Shown: positions 1 to 12,195 of the stretch, in pieces
Numbering within the stretch: position 1 is the first letter of the stretch
Layout: each line of letters starts with the position of its first letter
NCBI RefSeq assembly: GCF_018812025.1
Contig: NC_063044.1
Span: 42,285,243 to 42,349,242, forward strand
From: Megalobrama amblycephala
Taxonomy: Eukaryota; Chordata; Actinopteri; Cypriniformes; Xenocyprididae
Length of the DNA: 64,000 nucleotides
Direction: 5' to 3'
Notes under the pieces: model-generated
Database searches by the model: none
What the model was told of the DNA's origin: nothing
Seen by the model: only the letters and a program-made list of their open reading frames with translations
Program-made: the position numbers and the translations under genes

Positions 1-56
1 GGGGTGAGTAAATTATCAGGAAATTTGAATTCTGAAGTGAACTAATGCTTTAACAG
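1..56. repeat. Right end of a dispersed cyprinid DNA element (R1-type)
   Basis: The first bases (GGGTGAGTAAATTATCAGG and a terminus ending in CTTTAA) are nearly the same as the end of another copy at 11,190-11,242. It is the truncated right terminus of a non-autonomous element whose left end reads AAAGGGATAGTTCACCC elsewhere in this window. The body lies outside the window. Confidence 0.7.
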
Positions 57-1103
57 CATACAACAGATCATCCCTCGCAGGTGTCTTTAACCACTTGAAC
101 GACCTCAGTCATCGTGTGACATGACAAACATATGATACACATGACAAAAACAATTTACATGGCTCTTAGTAGTTGCTGTAGTAGCTGCAGCACTAAACAA
201 ACCCAGAACCATGCAAACAGGGAGACAATAAAGACTGCAAAGGGCATAAAATTAAACACTGTAATATCAAGAAACAGACAACAAAGAAATGCCTAGTTGT
301 TGCAAGATATCATCAGCACCAAAACTGTCTGCAGCTCAGAAGGTCCTGACAGTGTTGCCTGTTTCAGAGGTTACATTGCGGACAAAAGCAGAACTCCATT
401 CTCGAGTCACGTTCTTGGCAGCGATGGGCGCTCGATGAGTGGAGGGGAAAAACAGAGACTCCCTTAATGATCCTCTCCCTCTCTATGGGCCCCACCTCAG
501 CTATGACCTCACTATCTTTTGGTGGAGCTTACAGAAAACTTTCATATCTTGGGGTTTTGTAGATGGTTGTCAGGATGTTGCTAAGGTGTTTACGTTTTTT
601 TCAACCCATTTCTCAATACTTAGGTCGCAAAACTCTTCAAGTAGAGCCTTCACAAGCAGCACTAATGAACTTTCACTCAGGAACTATTGTTGCTATCAGT
701 CATGAAATAATGTTGTGGCTAATACCAGTACAGAGGAAGTAAAAGTCTGATTGGGCATTAGTCCAAATTCAAAAAGCTCTCAGTAATTCAGATCTTCAAT
801 CCTCGCTTTTATAAAACATGGCATGCACATGGACTGCAGCCAATTTTGCTAACTCATCATGAAATCAGCCCGGTTCCCAAAAAGAAGACAAGGTTTTGGG
901 CTAATCTCTTCAGAGAGCGAACAGCGTACGGCAAACAAAACTCTTTTATGGACTGAGGGTTAAGCCATCTGCTAGTTTGTTTGTTCCTGAGGGACGAGCT
1001 GAGTGGATAATCCAGCTGTAGGGAGTATAAAGCACAGACATACGAGTGACCGTGTGTGTGTGGTTCAGGTAAATCCTATGTTACAAAACCTAGATTTGCT
1101 GCA
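57..1103. other. Intergenic, no gene recognised
   Basis: Short open frames occur (for example 439-705 and 1,003-1,188), but they have no recognisable domain, no codon pattern and no splice context that I can support. No repeat family is recognised. Confidence 0.5.
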
Positions 1104-1215
1104 CAAGAAACATTTAAAAGTTGTGCTGCTTAATATTTTTGTGAAAACAGATGGTTCTTGGCTGAAGAACAGCATTTATTTGAAATAGAAATCTTTTGTA
1201 ACAATGTAAAACTCT
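1104..1215 (-). repeat. Fragment of dispersed element 'A'
   Basis: Matches the middle of a family found at least seven times in this window. Its hallmarks are 'TGTGCTGCTTAATATTTTTG' and a following 'ATTTGAAATAGAAATCTTTTG' block; full copies end near 'ACACTACCGCTCAAAAGTTTG'. Here only the internal part remains. Confidence 0.65.
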
Positions 1216-1866
1216 TAACTTTCATTTCTGAAAAGCAAAACTGTACTTAATCTGTACTAATTATTTTCTGCTTTATAATAAAACAATGGAGGTCTATAGT
1301 ACAGTAAGTCCATAAGTAGCTAGCAAAGTAAATGTGTGTGTGAGGGTTTGGGGTAGAGCCAAGCTCCACTGATATTGACAGCTCTCTTTGAACACACCCA
1401 CCAAAATAACAAAAGAGATTAGCAGGACTCAGTCTAGAAGAGGCCCATGCAAGGGCTTCAGCACACACAGGCCACACAGCATGAGGACAACCTGATCACA
1501 AAACAAATGCCCGACCAAACTGTCAAACTTCTACAGGATTAAGCAGATTAAAGTAAGATCTTAGGTGTGACCTTTCTTTGTTCAACAGGTTGAAAATCAA
1601 ACTAATATTTTGGAAAAGTGCCGCTTTGACAATATGTTTGAAATTTGATTCAAATTCCAGATTCACATGATGATATATGGAGCGATTCTAGCGCAGCCCC
1701 TACAGAGGATCCTTAAAGGGACAGTTCACTTAAAATTGATTAATCCATTTTTAATAAATAAATATCTACATGCATAAATAAATTAATAAATTACATAATA
1801 TATATATAATACAATATATATGTAATAATGATTATGAATAAAAACACCCATTGTAATTACAATACA

Positions 1867-1868
<2 letters not shown>
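1216..1868. other. Intergenic, with a short R1-type terminus
   Basis: Mostly unique AT-rich DNA. At about 1,713-1,737 there is a TTAAAGGGACAGTTCACTT terminus of the R1 type that loses similarity after about 25 bp and runs into AT-rich sequence. No gene is seen. Confidence 0.4.
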
Positions 1869-1944
<76 letters not shown>

Positions 1945-2060
1945 AGTTATATACAGTATGTATATATATATATATATATATATATAAAGAGTTATATACA
2001 GTATATAATATAATATATAGTATATTATATACAGTATACAGTATATATATACACATACTG
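1869..2060. repeat. Compound (TA)n microsatellite
   Basis: A TA dinucleotide run (about 1,870-1,940) is followed by two copies of 'AAAGAGTTATATACAGTAT' separated by further TA runs, so there is a higher-order repeat inside the microsatellite. Open frames here encode only I/Y alternation and are artefacts. Confidence 0.95.
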
Positions 2061-2480
2061 TATATAACTCTTTTATTTTAAAAGCTGCAGGTTTTCTGCA
2101 AGAAGTAAATATCTCTAGAATGACACATTGCATCAGAAAGCAGCTATAAATTAGTCTGACAATCCAATTTCGCAGAGATCAGTGCCCTCAGTTCCCTACT
2201 GACACAATGATTGTTAAGTGCCCTCTCTTTCTTCATCTCTTCCCATCACCCCTATTCATTCTTTCTCTGTATATTGTGTGCATAATCTCAAGATGGACTC
2301 ATCTTCCTGTCATGTGAGCATTTGCTTGAACTATACTAAATGAACTAAATGAATCACAAAAATATTATATGAATGACTTTCTTAATTTGACGGTCATTAA
2401 GTGAAAAGTGGAGTAAAGTTTAGTGAGCACTGCACACTAGGATTAGATAGATAGATTGATCAATCTACAGATCCATTCCC
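2061..2480. other. Intergenic, nothing recognised
   Basis: AT-rich unique sequence with a very short GATA run near 2,446. No gene, RNA or transposon is recognised. Confidence 0.4.
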
Positions 2481-2572
2481 GATCCTGTGCCCCACTCTCC
2501 TCCCCATCACTTCCTGTCTCTCTTTGATGGTCCTATCCAATAAAGGCAAAATGCCCAAAAATATAACTTAAA
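2481..2572 (+). repeat. 3' tail fragment of a tRNA-type SINE
   Basis: The segment CACTTCCTGTCTCTCTTTGA followed by CCTATCCAATAAAGGC and AAAATGCCCAAAA resembles the 3' part of cyprinid tRNA-derived SINEs, which typically end in a CCTGTCTCTC...AATAAAGGCAAAAAGCCC tail. The tRNA-like head is absent. Confidence 0.4.
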
Positions 2573-2598
2573 AAGGGACAGAAATGACATCTATGAAA

Positions 2599-2913
2599 AT
2601 ATTAAGCAGCACATCTGTTTTCAACATTGATAATAATAAATGTTTCTTGAGCAGTAAATCATCATATTAGAATGATTTCTGAAGGATCATGTGACACTGA
2701 AGACTGCTGAAAATTCAGCTTTGATCACAGGAATAAATTACATATTAAAATATATTAACATAGAAAACAGTTATTTTAAATTGCAATAATATTTCACAAT
2801 ATTACTGTTTTTACTGTATTTTTCATTTAAAAAAATGCAGCCTTGGTGAGCAGAAGAGACTTCTTTTGAAAAACATTTAAAAAATCTCAAACTTTTGAAA
2901 GGTAGTGTATGCC
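2599..2913 (+). repeat. Dispersed element 'A' (partial copy)
   Basis: Contains the family core: ATTAAGCAGCACA, TTTCTTGAGCAGTAAATCAT, GGATCATGTGACACTGAAGA and GCAGCCTTGGTGAGCAGAAG, ending in GAAAGGTAGTGTATG. Missing one half relative to the copy at 20,652-21,290. Confidence 0.75.
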
Positions 2914-3399
2914 ATAAAAGCAATTAGCTATTTTGGACAACAACTGAATCTAAGCTTCAGCATACTTTCTTAAATACCTTATATTTCTCTCAGCTGCACA
3001 CTTTGATCTTTAAACTCCAACAAAACAGACAGATGAACTTTCTCACTTTTGTAATATCCATTGAAGAATGCCATCTGATCTCAGAGTTTAGTTATACAAA
3101 AGTGCAGGTCAATCCAAAAGTCACTGTAGCCTTGAGCAAGCAACAGAGCGGATGCCAGAAGACAGCACTGTTGCAAGCTGCTGAATTTATGATGAGACAT
3201 TTTCCTCCAGTTCGGCCTGGATTCTTCAAAGCAGCTGCTGCCAAACAGAGAGCGTCTTGTGTTCTGATGTGTACCTGGCTTATACAGAACCAAAGCAAAC
3301 TCTGATCGCTTTACTGCACCAACAATATTTATAGCCACAGTTTCTTTAAAGTCTTACTGTTCCTCCTTTTTTTTCAATCTCAGATTCATGTGCAAGTAC
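2914..3399. other. Intergenic, nothing recognised
   Basis: Frames are open on both strands around 3,003-3,338 (up to 100 codons), but there is no known domain and they overlap one another. Treated as chance. Confidence 0.4.
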
Positions 3400-3425
3400 T
3401 TAAAGGCATAATATGTAAGATATTT

Positions 3426-3730
3426 GGTAACACTTTACAATAAGGTTCATTAGTTAACATTAGTTAACATGAACTAATAATGAACTGCACTTCTACAGCA
3501 TTTATTAATCTTTGTTAATGTTAATTTCAACATTTACTAAAACACTAAAATCTTGTTAACATTAGTTAATGCACTGTGAACTAACATGAACAAACAATAA
3601 ACAACTGTATTTTCATTAACTAATGTTAACGAAGATTAGTAAATACAGTGACAAATGTATTGCTCATGGTTAGTTCATGTTAGTTCATACATTAATGCTT
3701 AACTAATGAAGCTTATTGTAAAGTGTTACA
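3426..3730. mobile_element. Palindromic miniature element (GGTAACACTTTA ends)
   Basis: The left half begins GGTAACACTTTACAATAAGG and the right half ends in the near-complement TTATTGTAAAGTGTTACA. The interior is also largely self-complementary (GTTAACATTAGTTAACATG blocks). It interrupts the TTAA-flanked transposon that surrounds it. About 305 bp, noncoding. Confidence 0.8.
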
Positions 3731-4069
3731 GATTTTTTTTATTAAAATATCCAAAAGCTATTAGAACAATGTTATATATTTTGTTGCTTGTGTACTTACA
3801 AATTTCCCAAATGTTTCCAAGAATGTTTAAATCCAGAGAAATAAGCTGCAGGACTCAGACCATGTCTGTGCTTCGCCGTTTAATGACATCATACCCGCGT
3901 TACCCTCGGTTTCTAGAAACCATGGAAACACCAAAGACGCTTTAATTATGTGTTTTATTAGACAGGGGAGCAACTGTTGTGACTGTCTTATAACTGTCTT
4001 ATTGTTTAAATCTCGTTTTCTTGATTTTCCGCGAGTACCATATGTTACCATGTTTCATTCTAGGCGTAC

Positions 4070-4800
4070 ACACTGTAAAAAAAAAAAATCCGTAGTTTTT
4101 ACAAAATAATTTTGGCAGATGTGGTTGCCAAAATAATTCTGTAAAGAATACAGAAAAAACTGTAAACACATTTACAGAACAAACTGTAAATTTTGCAGTA
4201 TAATACTGTAATTTACAAACAAGAAAATTTGATTGTAAACCAGTAAATTTGTACCTTTAACATATACTGACAACCACCATAATAATGCAGGTGGTAAAAG
4301 AGAAAGCCACATTAGGAATCAGAGTTCATCACAAGTAGCATTTTCACAAACTGAAGTATATAAAGAAGGTGCACAGAGTCATTCACGCAAATGCAACACA
4401 CCATCACGGTAACACACAACACTTACACAATGCATTAAACAACAGAAGATGTAACATAAAACCCTAATGTACATAACTGATAACAAAAACTATTAAGAAA
4501 CATGATTATTTAAACAAAATACTTTCAAATGTGGAGTGTCACACAGGGAATTGTGGGAACATCAGTTTACAGTTTTTGACTGTAAATTATACATTGATTT
4601 TGTCTTTTTTTATTCTAAAAACTGTAAAATTTACAGCATTTTACTGTGAAAATTACATAAAATGTCTGGTAAGAGCTTTTACAGTTTTTCCCTGTACATA
4701 GTACGGGAACTTACTGTTAACTTACTTACAGCTATTTACACCTATTTCCGTAGTGTTTTTACAATATTTTACCATTAAAATCACATTAATTTTTTACAGT
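4070..4800. mobile_element. ACACTGTAAAAA-type miniature element
   Basis: Begins ACACTGTAAAAAAA and ends TTTTTTACAGT, with many internal ACTGTAAA and TTTACAGT motifs on both strands. It lies within the TTAA-flanked transposon. Similar ends frame the elements at 22,871-24,044 and probably 31,690-32,990. Confidence 0.6.
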
Positions 4801-4971
4801 TAATAATCTCATCCATGAACATGATTTCTGCCCGAGTCCCATCCTGATTCTTTTTCACCGGCTGTAGACGTGAATACAAGACCTCCCGTGATTCTGCGAA
4901 ATCATCAAAGCTACGCCTTTGATTCAAATAAGCGGCCTCTAGCAGTAAAAATTTACATATTGTGCCTTTAA

Positions 4972-5749
4972 AAGAATGTATTATTTATATCCATATATCT
5001 GCAGGAAAAACAAACATTCAACATGCAAACAAATGATGGAGTCCAGGCGTGACTGTATCAAAGGTGACTTGTTTGCAGTTTTTCCACCATGTCTGCTTCC
5101 TCAGAGTTTTGCATTGACCCATATCACACTAATGGCTTTGAGCTAGACTATGTAAACACATTTTGTAGCCAAACATGATATGTGAGAACACTGAAGCATA
5201 GGGAAGTTCCCCCGCTTTCGGGTAGCATGCTAATGGGTAATAAATGTTGGTTATTTAACTGCACTTTTTGGTGCACCGCAATCTGCAAGCAAGTTAATAC
5301 AGAAGCAGGTCCCACATAAAAAACCCACTGATGTGTTTGATCTGGTGAGACACAGAGAAAGTTGAGGGAAATAATGATGACATTCTGTGTATAAACAAAG
5401 TATGGTAAGCGATAGGGGAATTCAACAATCTATGTGATGTAGATGTGTTTCTGTAATCCAGGAAAATAAGGATAGAGGTTATTCTTGGGAAATCCAACTG
5501 GAACTGGTAGTTCTGAGGAAGAATGTGTTGCGTCGGCATTCCAGAAAGCAACACCTTTGAATGGATGGCCAGGTGGCGTGAGGCCAGAAAGAGTTTTTGT
5601 GGGCAGACATGCTGCATTTCTTTGTTGTTGCGCTGAAACATAACCATGGCAGTAAAAACAATGTGTGTCAGAGACATGTAATACAGTCTTATCTGATGGA
5701 TGCTGAGGGTTGAATATTTCTAAGATAAACATCACGCCTTAAAAATCTG
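4972..5749. other. Intergenic, nothing recognised
   Basis: Overlapping antisense frames exist at 5,294-5,735 (up to 127 codons). They lack any recognisable family, and different frames are open over the same DNA. I do not call a gene. Confidence 0.4.
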
Positions 5750-6060
5750 CTCAGCGCACAGATGCTCAAACGCCTGTTTGCCGTGCTGGAGCCAAAGGTT
5801 GCCTTCAGTGCGGTTTGGGCCAGTGAGCAGAACAGTGTTAGTGTTATCTGATCGAGGGGCCCCATGCCAGCTCGGGGCCGGTTTAGCTTGTGGAACTGGG
5901 CGGGAAGGAGGGGTTCAATTTCTGCTCCATTAAGATTGCACGCAGGAGGCCCTATGCCACTCCGCAGTGAGGGGGCTTCACTCCCAAACTGCTTTTAAGA
6001 GCCTTTCATCTCGGATCACCCGGTGCAACACAAACACGCATGAGACTCGGATACCCAAGT
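5750..6060. other. GC-richer unique patch, candidate conserved noncoding element
   Basis: Clearly more GC-rich than its surroundings, with no repeat family recognised, no stop-free long frame and no splice pattern. Such islands in teleost gene deserts are often enhancers, but nothing in the sequence proves it. Confidence 0.2.
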
Positions 6061-6865
6061 ACTCTTTGACTGTGGTTCAGATCAATGACAAAGTAAAACA
6101 ATGACAATCTATAATATCTTTATACTGGAAGCAGACTAAAGGTATTATATCGGCAGGAGCGAACATAAATGGGGCAGTGTCACAAAGGAAAGCCTTTCAG
6201 TCTGGTGGGAGTTTGAGGAAAGGGGTGAGAGCAAAGTTACAAGATGTCTTTTATAGTATGCCAGGGTGGCTCTTCCATTACCGGTGGATGAGTTCAGGCC
6301 TAACAGAGACATGCATTTAAAGCTAATGGCGGCTAAAACTGGATATGTACAGTGGTAGGGCTTGGAAATGAAATCCATTTCTACCTAAAGCCAGAACACA
6401 AGCACTCTAAAGCCTAAAGTCTTTTGGGGTTATGCAATGAATCTTCTCAGGCAAAAGAACAAAGGTGCATGCGAATGTTTTCACAGTGTTGGTTCACTTC
6501 AGCCCTAAGCACCCCGTGACATCATAATACCACTGATCTGTCTGTGAACATACTCTGGAGAAGGAGCAAATGCACAGCAGAGACCATAAACAGTAAATTT
6601 ATGTTCCCTTTACAGCCGATACAGCCAGTTGCACATGATTGGTGCACCACTCCTTTCCTCCATATGTGAACCTACCAGCTAAATGAAACAAATTTAGCTG
6701 GTAGGTTACAAATAGGTACTGGTGGTACCATGATATGAGGATGGTAGCAAGTGATAATATCATGATACGTTGGTGTATGCAATAGTATCGAATATTGAAC
6801 CATGGTGCTTCAAGTTATTAAAAAAAACATGATATTCATTAAACATCATGCTAATACCGTGGTAG
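6061..6865. other. Intergenic, with one 16-bp perfect hairpin
   Basis: No gene is seen. AACCTACCAGCTAAAT (6,669-6,684) is followed after 7 nt by its exact reverse complement (6,692-6,707). The rest is featureless to me. Confidence 0.45.
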
Positions 6866-6965
6866 TAGGGCTGTACGATATGTATTGAAATTATCGAAAT
6901 ATCGCAAATGTATATATATTATGCGTATCGCAATATCTTGTGATAACCGCATGATTTTAATACTC
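6866..6965. repeat. GGGCTGTACGATAT-type dispersed repeat fragment
   Basis: The phrase 'GGGCTGTACGATATG' followed by alternating TATCG/ATCGCAATAT motifs matches a common cyprinid dispersed repeat by recognition. Short and degenerate. Confidence 0.4.
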
Positions 6966-7296
6966 CAAAAGATTACAAAAAAGTCCAAGTTTTAAGTCGA
7001 CGCAGACAGAAGAGAATAGACTGTTATACATGTGACATGCTTAATGTCACTTAACGCAATAAGTGAAGTACTCACATGTTCTGACAGCATGTGATCCTGA
7101 ATTCAGTTCTCTTCTGCAGCTTATATGGCCAAATACACAACGAATTATGTCAAAATGCTCATCTTGGTGAGTATTCGTTTAAACACAGTCAGTTATGTCT
7201 TAAGTGGAGTAAACAGAAAGCGCACGGGTAACAATATATTGGATCTGTGCAGCTCTTAAAGTGACAGCAGCCTTATAAACCTGCTTCTGTCTGTGT

Positions 7297-7760
7297 GTTT
7301 AAAGGGATAGTTCACCCAAAAATGAAAATTTGATATTTATCTGCTTACCCCCAGCGCATCCAAGATGTAGGTGGCTTTGTTTCTTCAGTAGAACACAAAT
7401 GATGATTTTTAACTCCAACCCTTGCCGTCTGTCAGTCAAATAATGGGAGTGGATGGGGACTTCTACTATAAGAGTAAATAAAACTTGCATAGACAAGTCC
7501 AAATTAAACCCTGCGGCTTGTGACGACACATTGATGTCCTAAGACACGAAACGATCGGTTTGTGCGAGAAACCGAACAGTATTTATATCATTTTTTACCT
7601 CTAAAACACCACTATGTCCAACTGCGTTCAGCATCCGGTTAGTGAGGTTAAAAACGCGCTCTGCTGATGGAACTGATGTCTCGCGCTTGTTTCAATACAT
7701 CACTTCCGTTGTCAAAGCGCGATCAGACCTCACTAACCGGATGTGGAGGGCAGTTGGATA
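7297..7760 (+). mobile_element. R1-type DNA element, left part with internal palindrome
   Basis: Starts AAAGGGATAGTTCACCC, the R1 terminal repeat. Towards its end CATCCGGTTAGTGAGGT (7,632-7,648) is repeated in inverted form, ACCTCACTAACCGGATG (7,727-7,743), making a stem around an ~80-nt centre. A right end like that at 11,190-11,242 is not found nearby on the expected side, so the copy is probably truncated. Noncoding. Confidence 0.65.
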
Positions 7761-10059
7761 ATCCCTTTTAAAACTCTCCCTTTAATGTTAATCAAACAAC
7801 AAACGGCAAAAGAAAATCACTCTATGCTCTTGACTGAATAACTTTTGTAGCTTTAATAAGAAACAGTATATATATAATTAATAAAATTAAGGACGTTTTT
7901 TTTTTTTTTTTTTTACATTTGATTAAACCCCAATGAGCTGTGAGGACTACGCTTTGAGTTTTTCCCCCTTTTCCCTCCCTGACTATATTTGCCCTCTTGT
8001 TGCTCATGTTTTTAGATTTCAAAGTACCATGAATTCAGAGGCTGCTGGGAAAATCAATATGAGTACCTGTTGAGATACTCCTGTTAAGAGTCACCTTTCT
8101 CACAGCAACCAACCAAGCTTCCAATTTACCAAGATAAATCACCACAAGCACACTGAAAGTAAATGGCCCTCTAGTCAAAGCTCATGGATCGAATTCACTT
8201 AACTTCACTAGATTTTTTTTCTTTCTTTTTCTTTTTACTGGCTGCGTTCAGGCAGCCAAAGGCATTGACTATTTCAGTGTCTCATATGCCTTACCAAGGA
8301 TTCTTTGTTTGAGGAAAAAAGACCTTCAGGACTGTTTTCAAGGAACCAACTATGATGCGCGACAATTCTGCAATGGTTTCTTAAGAAGGATGTGGTCAGT
8401 TTATGTCATCCCTGGCCATTTACCAATCTCTCATGCTTACCACAAAATGTGTACAGGAAAACAACGAAACATGTTTCTGACTATTACATTCAGAGACAAC
8501 AACTGCTGGACAAAATGACCATCATATTCTCAGCCTTCCTCATATGCAAACCTCAACAACAGGAGATGAACAACAATACAGTTTTTAAACTGATGGGGTC
8601 AAATGCAATAGTTGAGCACTATATGAAGCAGAAACACAAGCTCTGTTAAAAAACATTTAACGGGTTGGTTCACCCAATTTAGCCTTTTATTCACAAATAA
8701 ACATTGATCAGGTAACTTAAACAAAAGCTCAACCGAACCTTCTTGACACGCTAGAACAAACCTCATTGGTTCTTGTTGAAGTTCAAACGTGCTGCGTGAT
8801 GGATGAATCTCATTATTTCTCACACGTAAACAACTCACAAACAAACATGCTTAAGCTTCCATTTACCATAACTTATGTGTGCCTTGATGAATGTTTATAT
8901 GTGAATAAACACATAAATTAAATCTGTTTGCAGTCTCGTTTACTGTTGTTTGGTGAATTTTCATAGACAAATCCAGCCATTTCAGTAGGAATCCATGTGA
9001 TCAGGAATTTAGCCCTTAGAGATTTTCACATATAGATTTCACAACAAGTTCATGCGAATTCACCACATTGACCAACAGAAAGCTGCTTGGTTTGAAATAG
9101 TTCTGCGCGAGATGTGCTTCATACATCGCTAGACTATTGGCAATAAACAATGGACATTTTTTGCTCATGAAATTTTGCCAAAATCTTCCTAATTTGACCG
9201 CACTTTTAGGAGGCAGCATAATTAAGTAGCATTTGCTGACCTGCTGATCTGAAGATTATCAGAAAAAGCACAGAGTCATACGACTTATTCACAGTTTCCA
9301 GATATGGTAGTGCATTTACAGTACATTTTGACGTGTGATATCAATGCCCACAAGCCATCAATAAAACAAACAATAGACATGTTCAGTGCATACAGCTTCC
9401 TGAGGTGTGTCTACCCATCACAGGACAGTCTTGTGAGGAGTTAATGGTCATGTATTTAGAAAATCACTGCTCTACTTGGCTCTAGCGCACATGCACTTCT
9501 ATCAGCTGATTGAACTGAGCTCAGGCAGCGTCCTATATCTAGATGCACTGAAAACAGTTCGGAAAGCCACAACAGATTATAAACAGTAATTATTTGAAAT
9601 TCGAAGCTTATAACTTTTATTTTCTCCAGTTCTATGCACATTATAGATACAAACACAAGCGCACACACCTTTTGGCAAACTCTTCTGCGGATAGCAGGCC
9701 ACAGGGAGTGGGCTGCATGCCAGAGTAACCGCACAATACTAAATATCTTTAATGAGACCCAGACCAGAGCACAACACATCAGAATATAGGCCTAGCTATA
9801 TGCAATAACATCTGAGCGTGCATTAAACTTTTTTTTTTTAATTCCATAATCTATAAAGGTACACTATAGAATTCTGATTCTTTGGTTCAAACATATCGTT
9901 GCAAGTTACTTGCTGACAAAATCTATTGTCTGATGTATAGCATGTCTGCCATTAGTCTTACCATTGTGACTTTGGGTGAGGTAACAACATGGATTTTTGT
10001 ATTTTTTATAAAAAAAAATGGAATTGCAATTACGAGACAAAATTATATATACCAAAATA
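7761..10059. other. Intergenic, nothing recognised
   Basis: AT-rich DNA. A short R1-like phrase (GGGTTGGTTCACCCAA) occurs at 8,660-8,676. Short frames such as 8,309-8,518 and 9,456-9,779 have no recognisable domain. No RNA gene is seen. Confidence 0.4.
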
Positions 10060-10627
10060 AAGGGCTGTTCACACCATCACGAATGTTGAATATGAAAATT
10101 AGGTGTGATTTTTAAATTTGATTTGCCTGTTCAGATCAAAGTGTAAAAAACTGAAGACAGGCTGAATGGAAATGCGAATTCACTCTCTGTCAGTAGGTGG
10201 TGCTTTTAGAAAAGCAGAAATACCCCAGTTACCCTGGTACTCAAAGCGCTGTGCAACTTTTCAGCTGTTCACTGTCGCTTAGCAAAATAGTTTGTTCGTG
10301 AGCGCCACCAAGTCATTAGGTGTGTTCGGCAGTACGCAGTCCGATCAGTGTATGACATCGAAATACTGCAAGAGCGATTCAAAAGCATACGTTTGTTTTA
10401 TGTATCAGTAGTATCTCTGGGCAAGTGACCAAAAGTGCAAATCTTATTTGTTGGCCAGCATTATTTGCAGTGTGATGGAAAAGAGATACATAACACCTCT
10501 CCGTAAAAATTATGTAGCTGCAAATGTCCACATTGGTCTAAACAGACATATTAACTCTCATTCCGATTATAATGTTTATCGTACCAAATTTTCCCACCGA
10601 ACTTTCATGATGGTGTGAACAGACCTT
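10060..10627. mobile_element. Miniature transposon with TTCACACCATCA termini
   Basis: Left end AAGGGCTGTTCACACCATCA and right end, read on the other strand, AAGGTCTGTTCACACCATCA are inverted repeats with one difference over 20 bp. The 568-bp body has no transposase frame. Confidence 0.75.
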
Positions 10628-10631
10628 ATAC

Positions 10632-11242
10632 CCTATAAAGGGATGCTACACTAGTACATTGAACTATTAACTTTCACGCATGACGTAATCACGTTTGAAA
10701 GGTCACGCGTGACGTAGGCGAAAGTACCGATCCAGTGTCTACAAAACGAATGTGCAAAGATTAAGCCAAACAGCCTTTAGAAAAAAAAGGTAAAACAATG
10801 ATATCGGAAAATTTTGAAGTTGGAGGAGGAAAATTAGATGAAGTTTTTCACCCTACCACAGTATTTCCGCCTACGCCACACATGACCTAACGTAATGCGT
10901 GGCGCATCGCAGAACTAGTGCAAGACAAGCATTTGTGGTCAAAATGTATTTCAATTGTTTGTTTTTTTTAGGAAATGACCGATCGTTTCGCTAGATAAGA
11001 CTCTTATTCCTTGTCTGGGATCACGTAGAGCCCTTTGAAGCTGCATTTAAACTGCAATTTGGACCTTCAACCCAGTGAACCCCATTGAAATCCACTATAA
11101 GGAGAAGAATCCTGGAAAGTTTTCATCAAAAACCTTGATTTCTTTTCGACTGAAGAAAGAAAGACATGAACATCTTGGATGACATGAGGGTGAGTAAATT
11201 ATCAGGAATTTTTCATTCAGAAGTGAACTAATCCTTTAACCT
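10632..11242. mobile_element. R1-type DNA element, right part
   Basis: Contains inverted CACGCGTGACGTAGGCG / CGCCTACGCCACACATGACC blocks, then a stretch GACCGATCGTTTCGCTAGAT, and ends GAGGGTGAGTAAATTATCAGG ... CTAATCCTTTAA as at position 1-56. The motif GATCGTTTCG also occurs inverted in the element at 7,297 (CGAAACGATCGG at ~7,547), so the two belong to one family. Confidence 0.6.
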
Positions 11243-11569
11243 TGGCTGCCTTACATAACACCATGATTTATTTTCTATTGGAGGAGCTTTTTGTACTTGG
11301 TTTTTGTTGCCAGTACCAGTTACCAGGAGCTGATGGAAGCATGACATGACATTAGATCTCACCTGCTGATGGTGCCAGAACAAGGGTTGCTTGTTTAGCT
11401 ATGCTAACAACAGAAGTGATCGTATTCAGACATATGTTATTAGTTTCAGTTCGGACACTAATTGTCAGAACAAAGTAGGATGTAACATTTGTAACGTCAC
11501 CGCAAGAGCTCAGATTGTGAGTGACGTTCTAAATTCCGCACATCCACTCAGACCTCTTTGATTTGGGGA
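11243..11569. other. Intergenic, nothing recognised
   Basis: No gene or repeat recognised. Confidence 0.35.
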
Positions 11570-12195
11570 TTGGTTGCATCACGAATTAATTAACAAACAT
11601 GCCACAAACAGATGCCCCCTCATCTGGGATTGCCTGGTGTGCAATCCAGAACATCTGCTTCCAGGCTTTTCATTAAAACTCTATTCCTCTGCAGGGAGAG
11701 CACAACCGAGGGTACTTCAGGGAGAGTCAGATTTCCTCAAGAGATTCCATGCTGCTTCAAGAGTTTGGGAGATCCTGCTGTGCGACCGCTCTTGGCTTGG
11801 GGTGGGGAGGGGAGGGGGATTAGAGGAGGAGAACTGGACATTATGAAACATGGAAACACACAGCTGTTTCTGGACAGTCTCCCACTGTCATGCCACGGCA
11901 ACCCGCTAATCTTCTTACATACCTGCCGCCCAGGCCAGACGGAACCCATCCGTGGCGCTGCTACATCTGGTGGAACCAAACAGCGGAATAATTTTGGCTT
12001 ACACTGTGAGAGGCACGGGTCAGGGGCCCAGACGGCTGCCTCTGTCTCACTGCGGGGAGAAAGGGGGAAGGAGAGGAGGCGTGATGAGATGATCAGATCA
12101 ACCGCGGTGGGGAAAATCAAACAATAGCTCCGCATGATGAACCCAACCACCCCTTTACTGTAGTGGCGACACACCTCGCTTGAGCCATGTCACAG
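11570..12195. other. GC-richer unique block, candidate conserved noncoding element
   Basis: About 600 bp of non-repetitive, comparatively GC-rich sequence with several frames open at once (11,612-12,127 on +, 11,737-12,174 on -). Frames open on both strands and no known domain argue against coding. I cannot tell whether it is an enhancer or simply a base-composition island. Confidence 0.25.

Larger units (their letters stand above)
3404..4967. mobile_element. TTAA-flanked DNA transposon (non-autonomous), host of two insertions
   Basis: Left end AGGCATAATATGTAA and right end TTACATATTGTGCCT are inverted repeats with one mismatch, and both are flanked by TTAA (3,400-3,403 and 4,968-4,971). A TTAA target is typical of piggyBac and Kolobok elements. 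No transposase frame is visible. Two other miniature elements sit inside it (3,426-3,730 and 4,070-4,800), so this element is older than both. Confidence 0.75.

Noticed and set aside
1783..2133. Frames with long I-Y runs
   Set aside because: Translation of a TA microsatellite on both strands.
11612..12174. Overlapping 171- and 145-codon frames on opposite strands
   Set aside because: Both are open because of GC-richer composition. Low-complexity proline/arginine content, no domain and no splice support.
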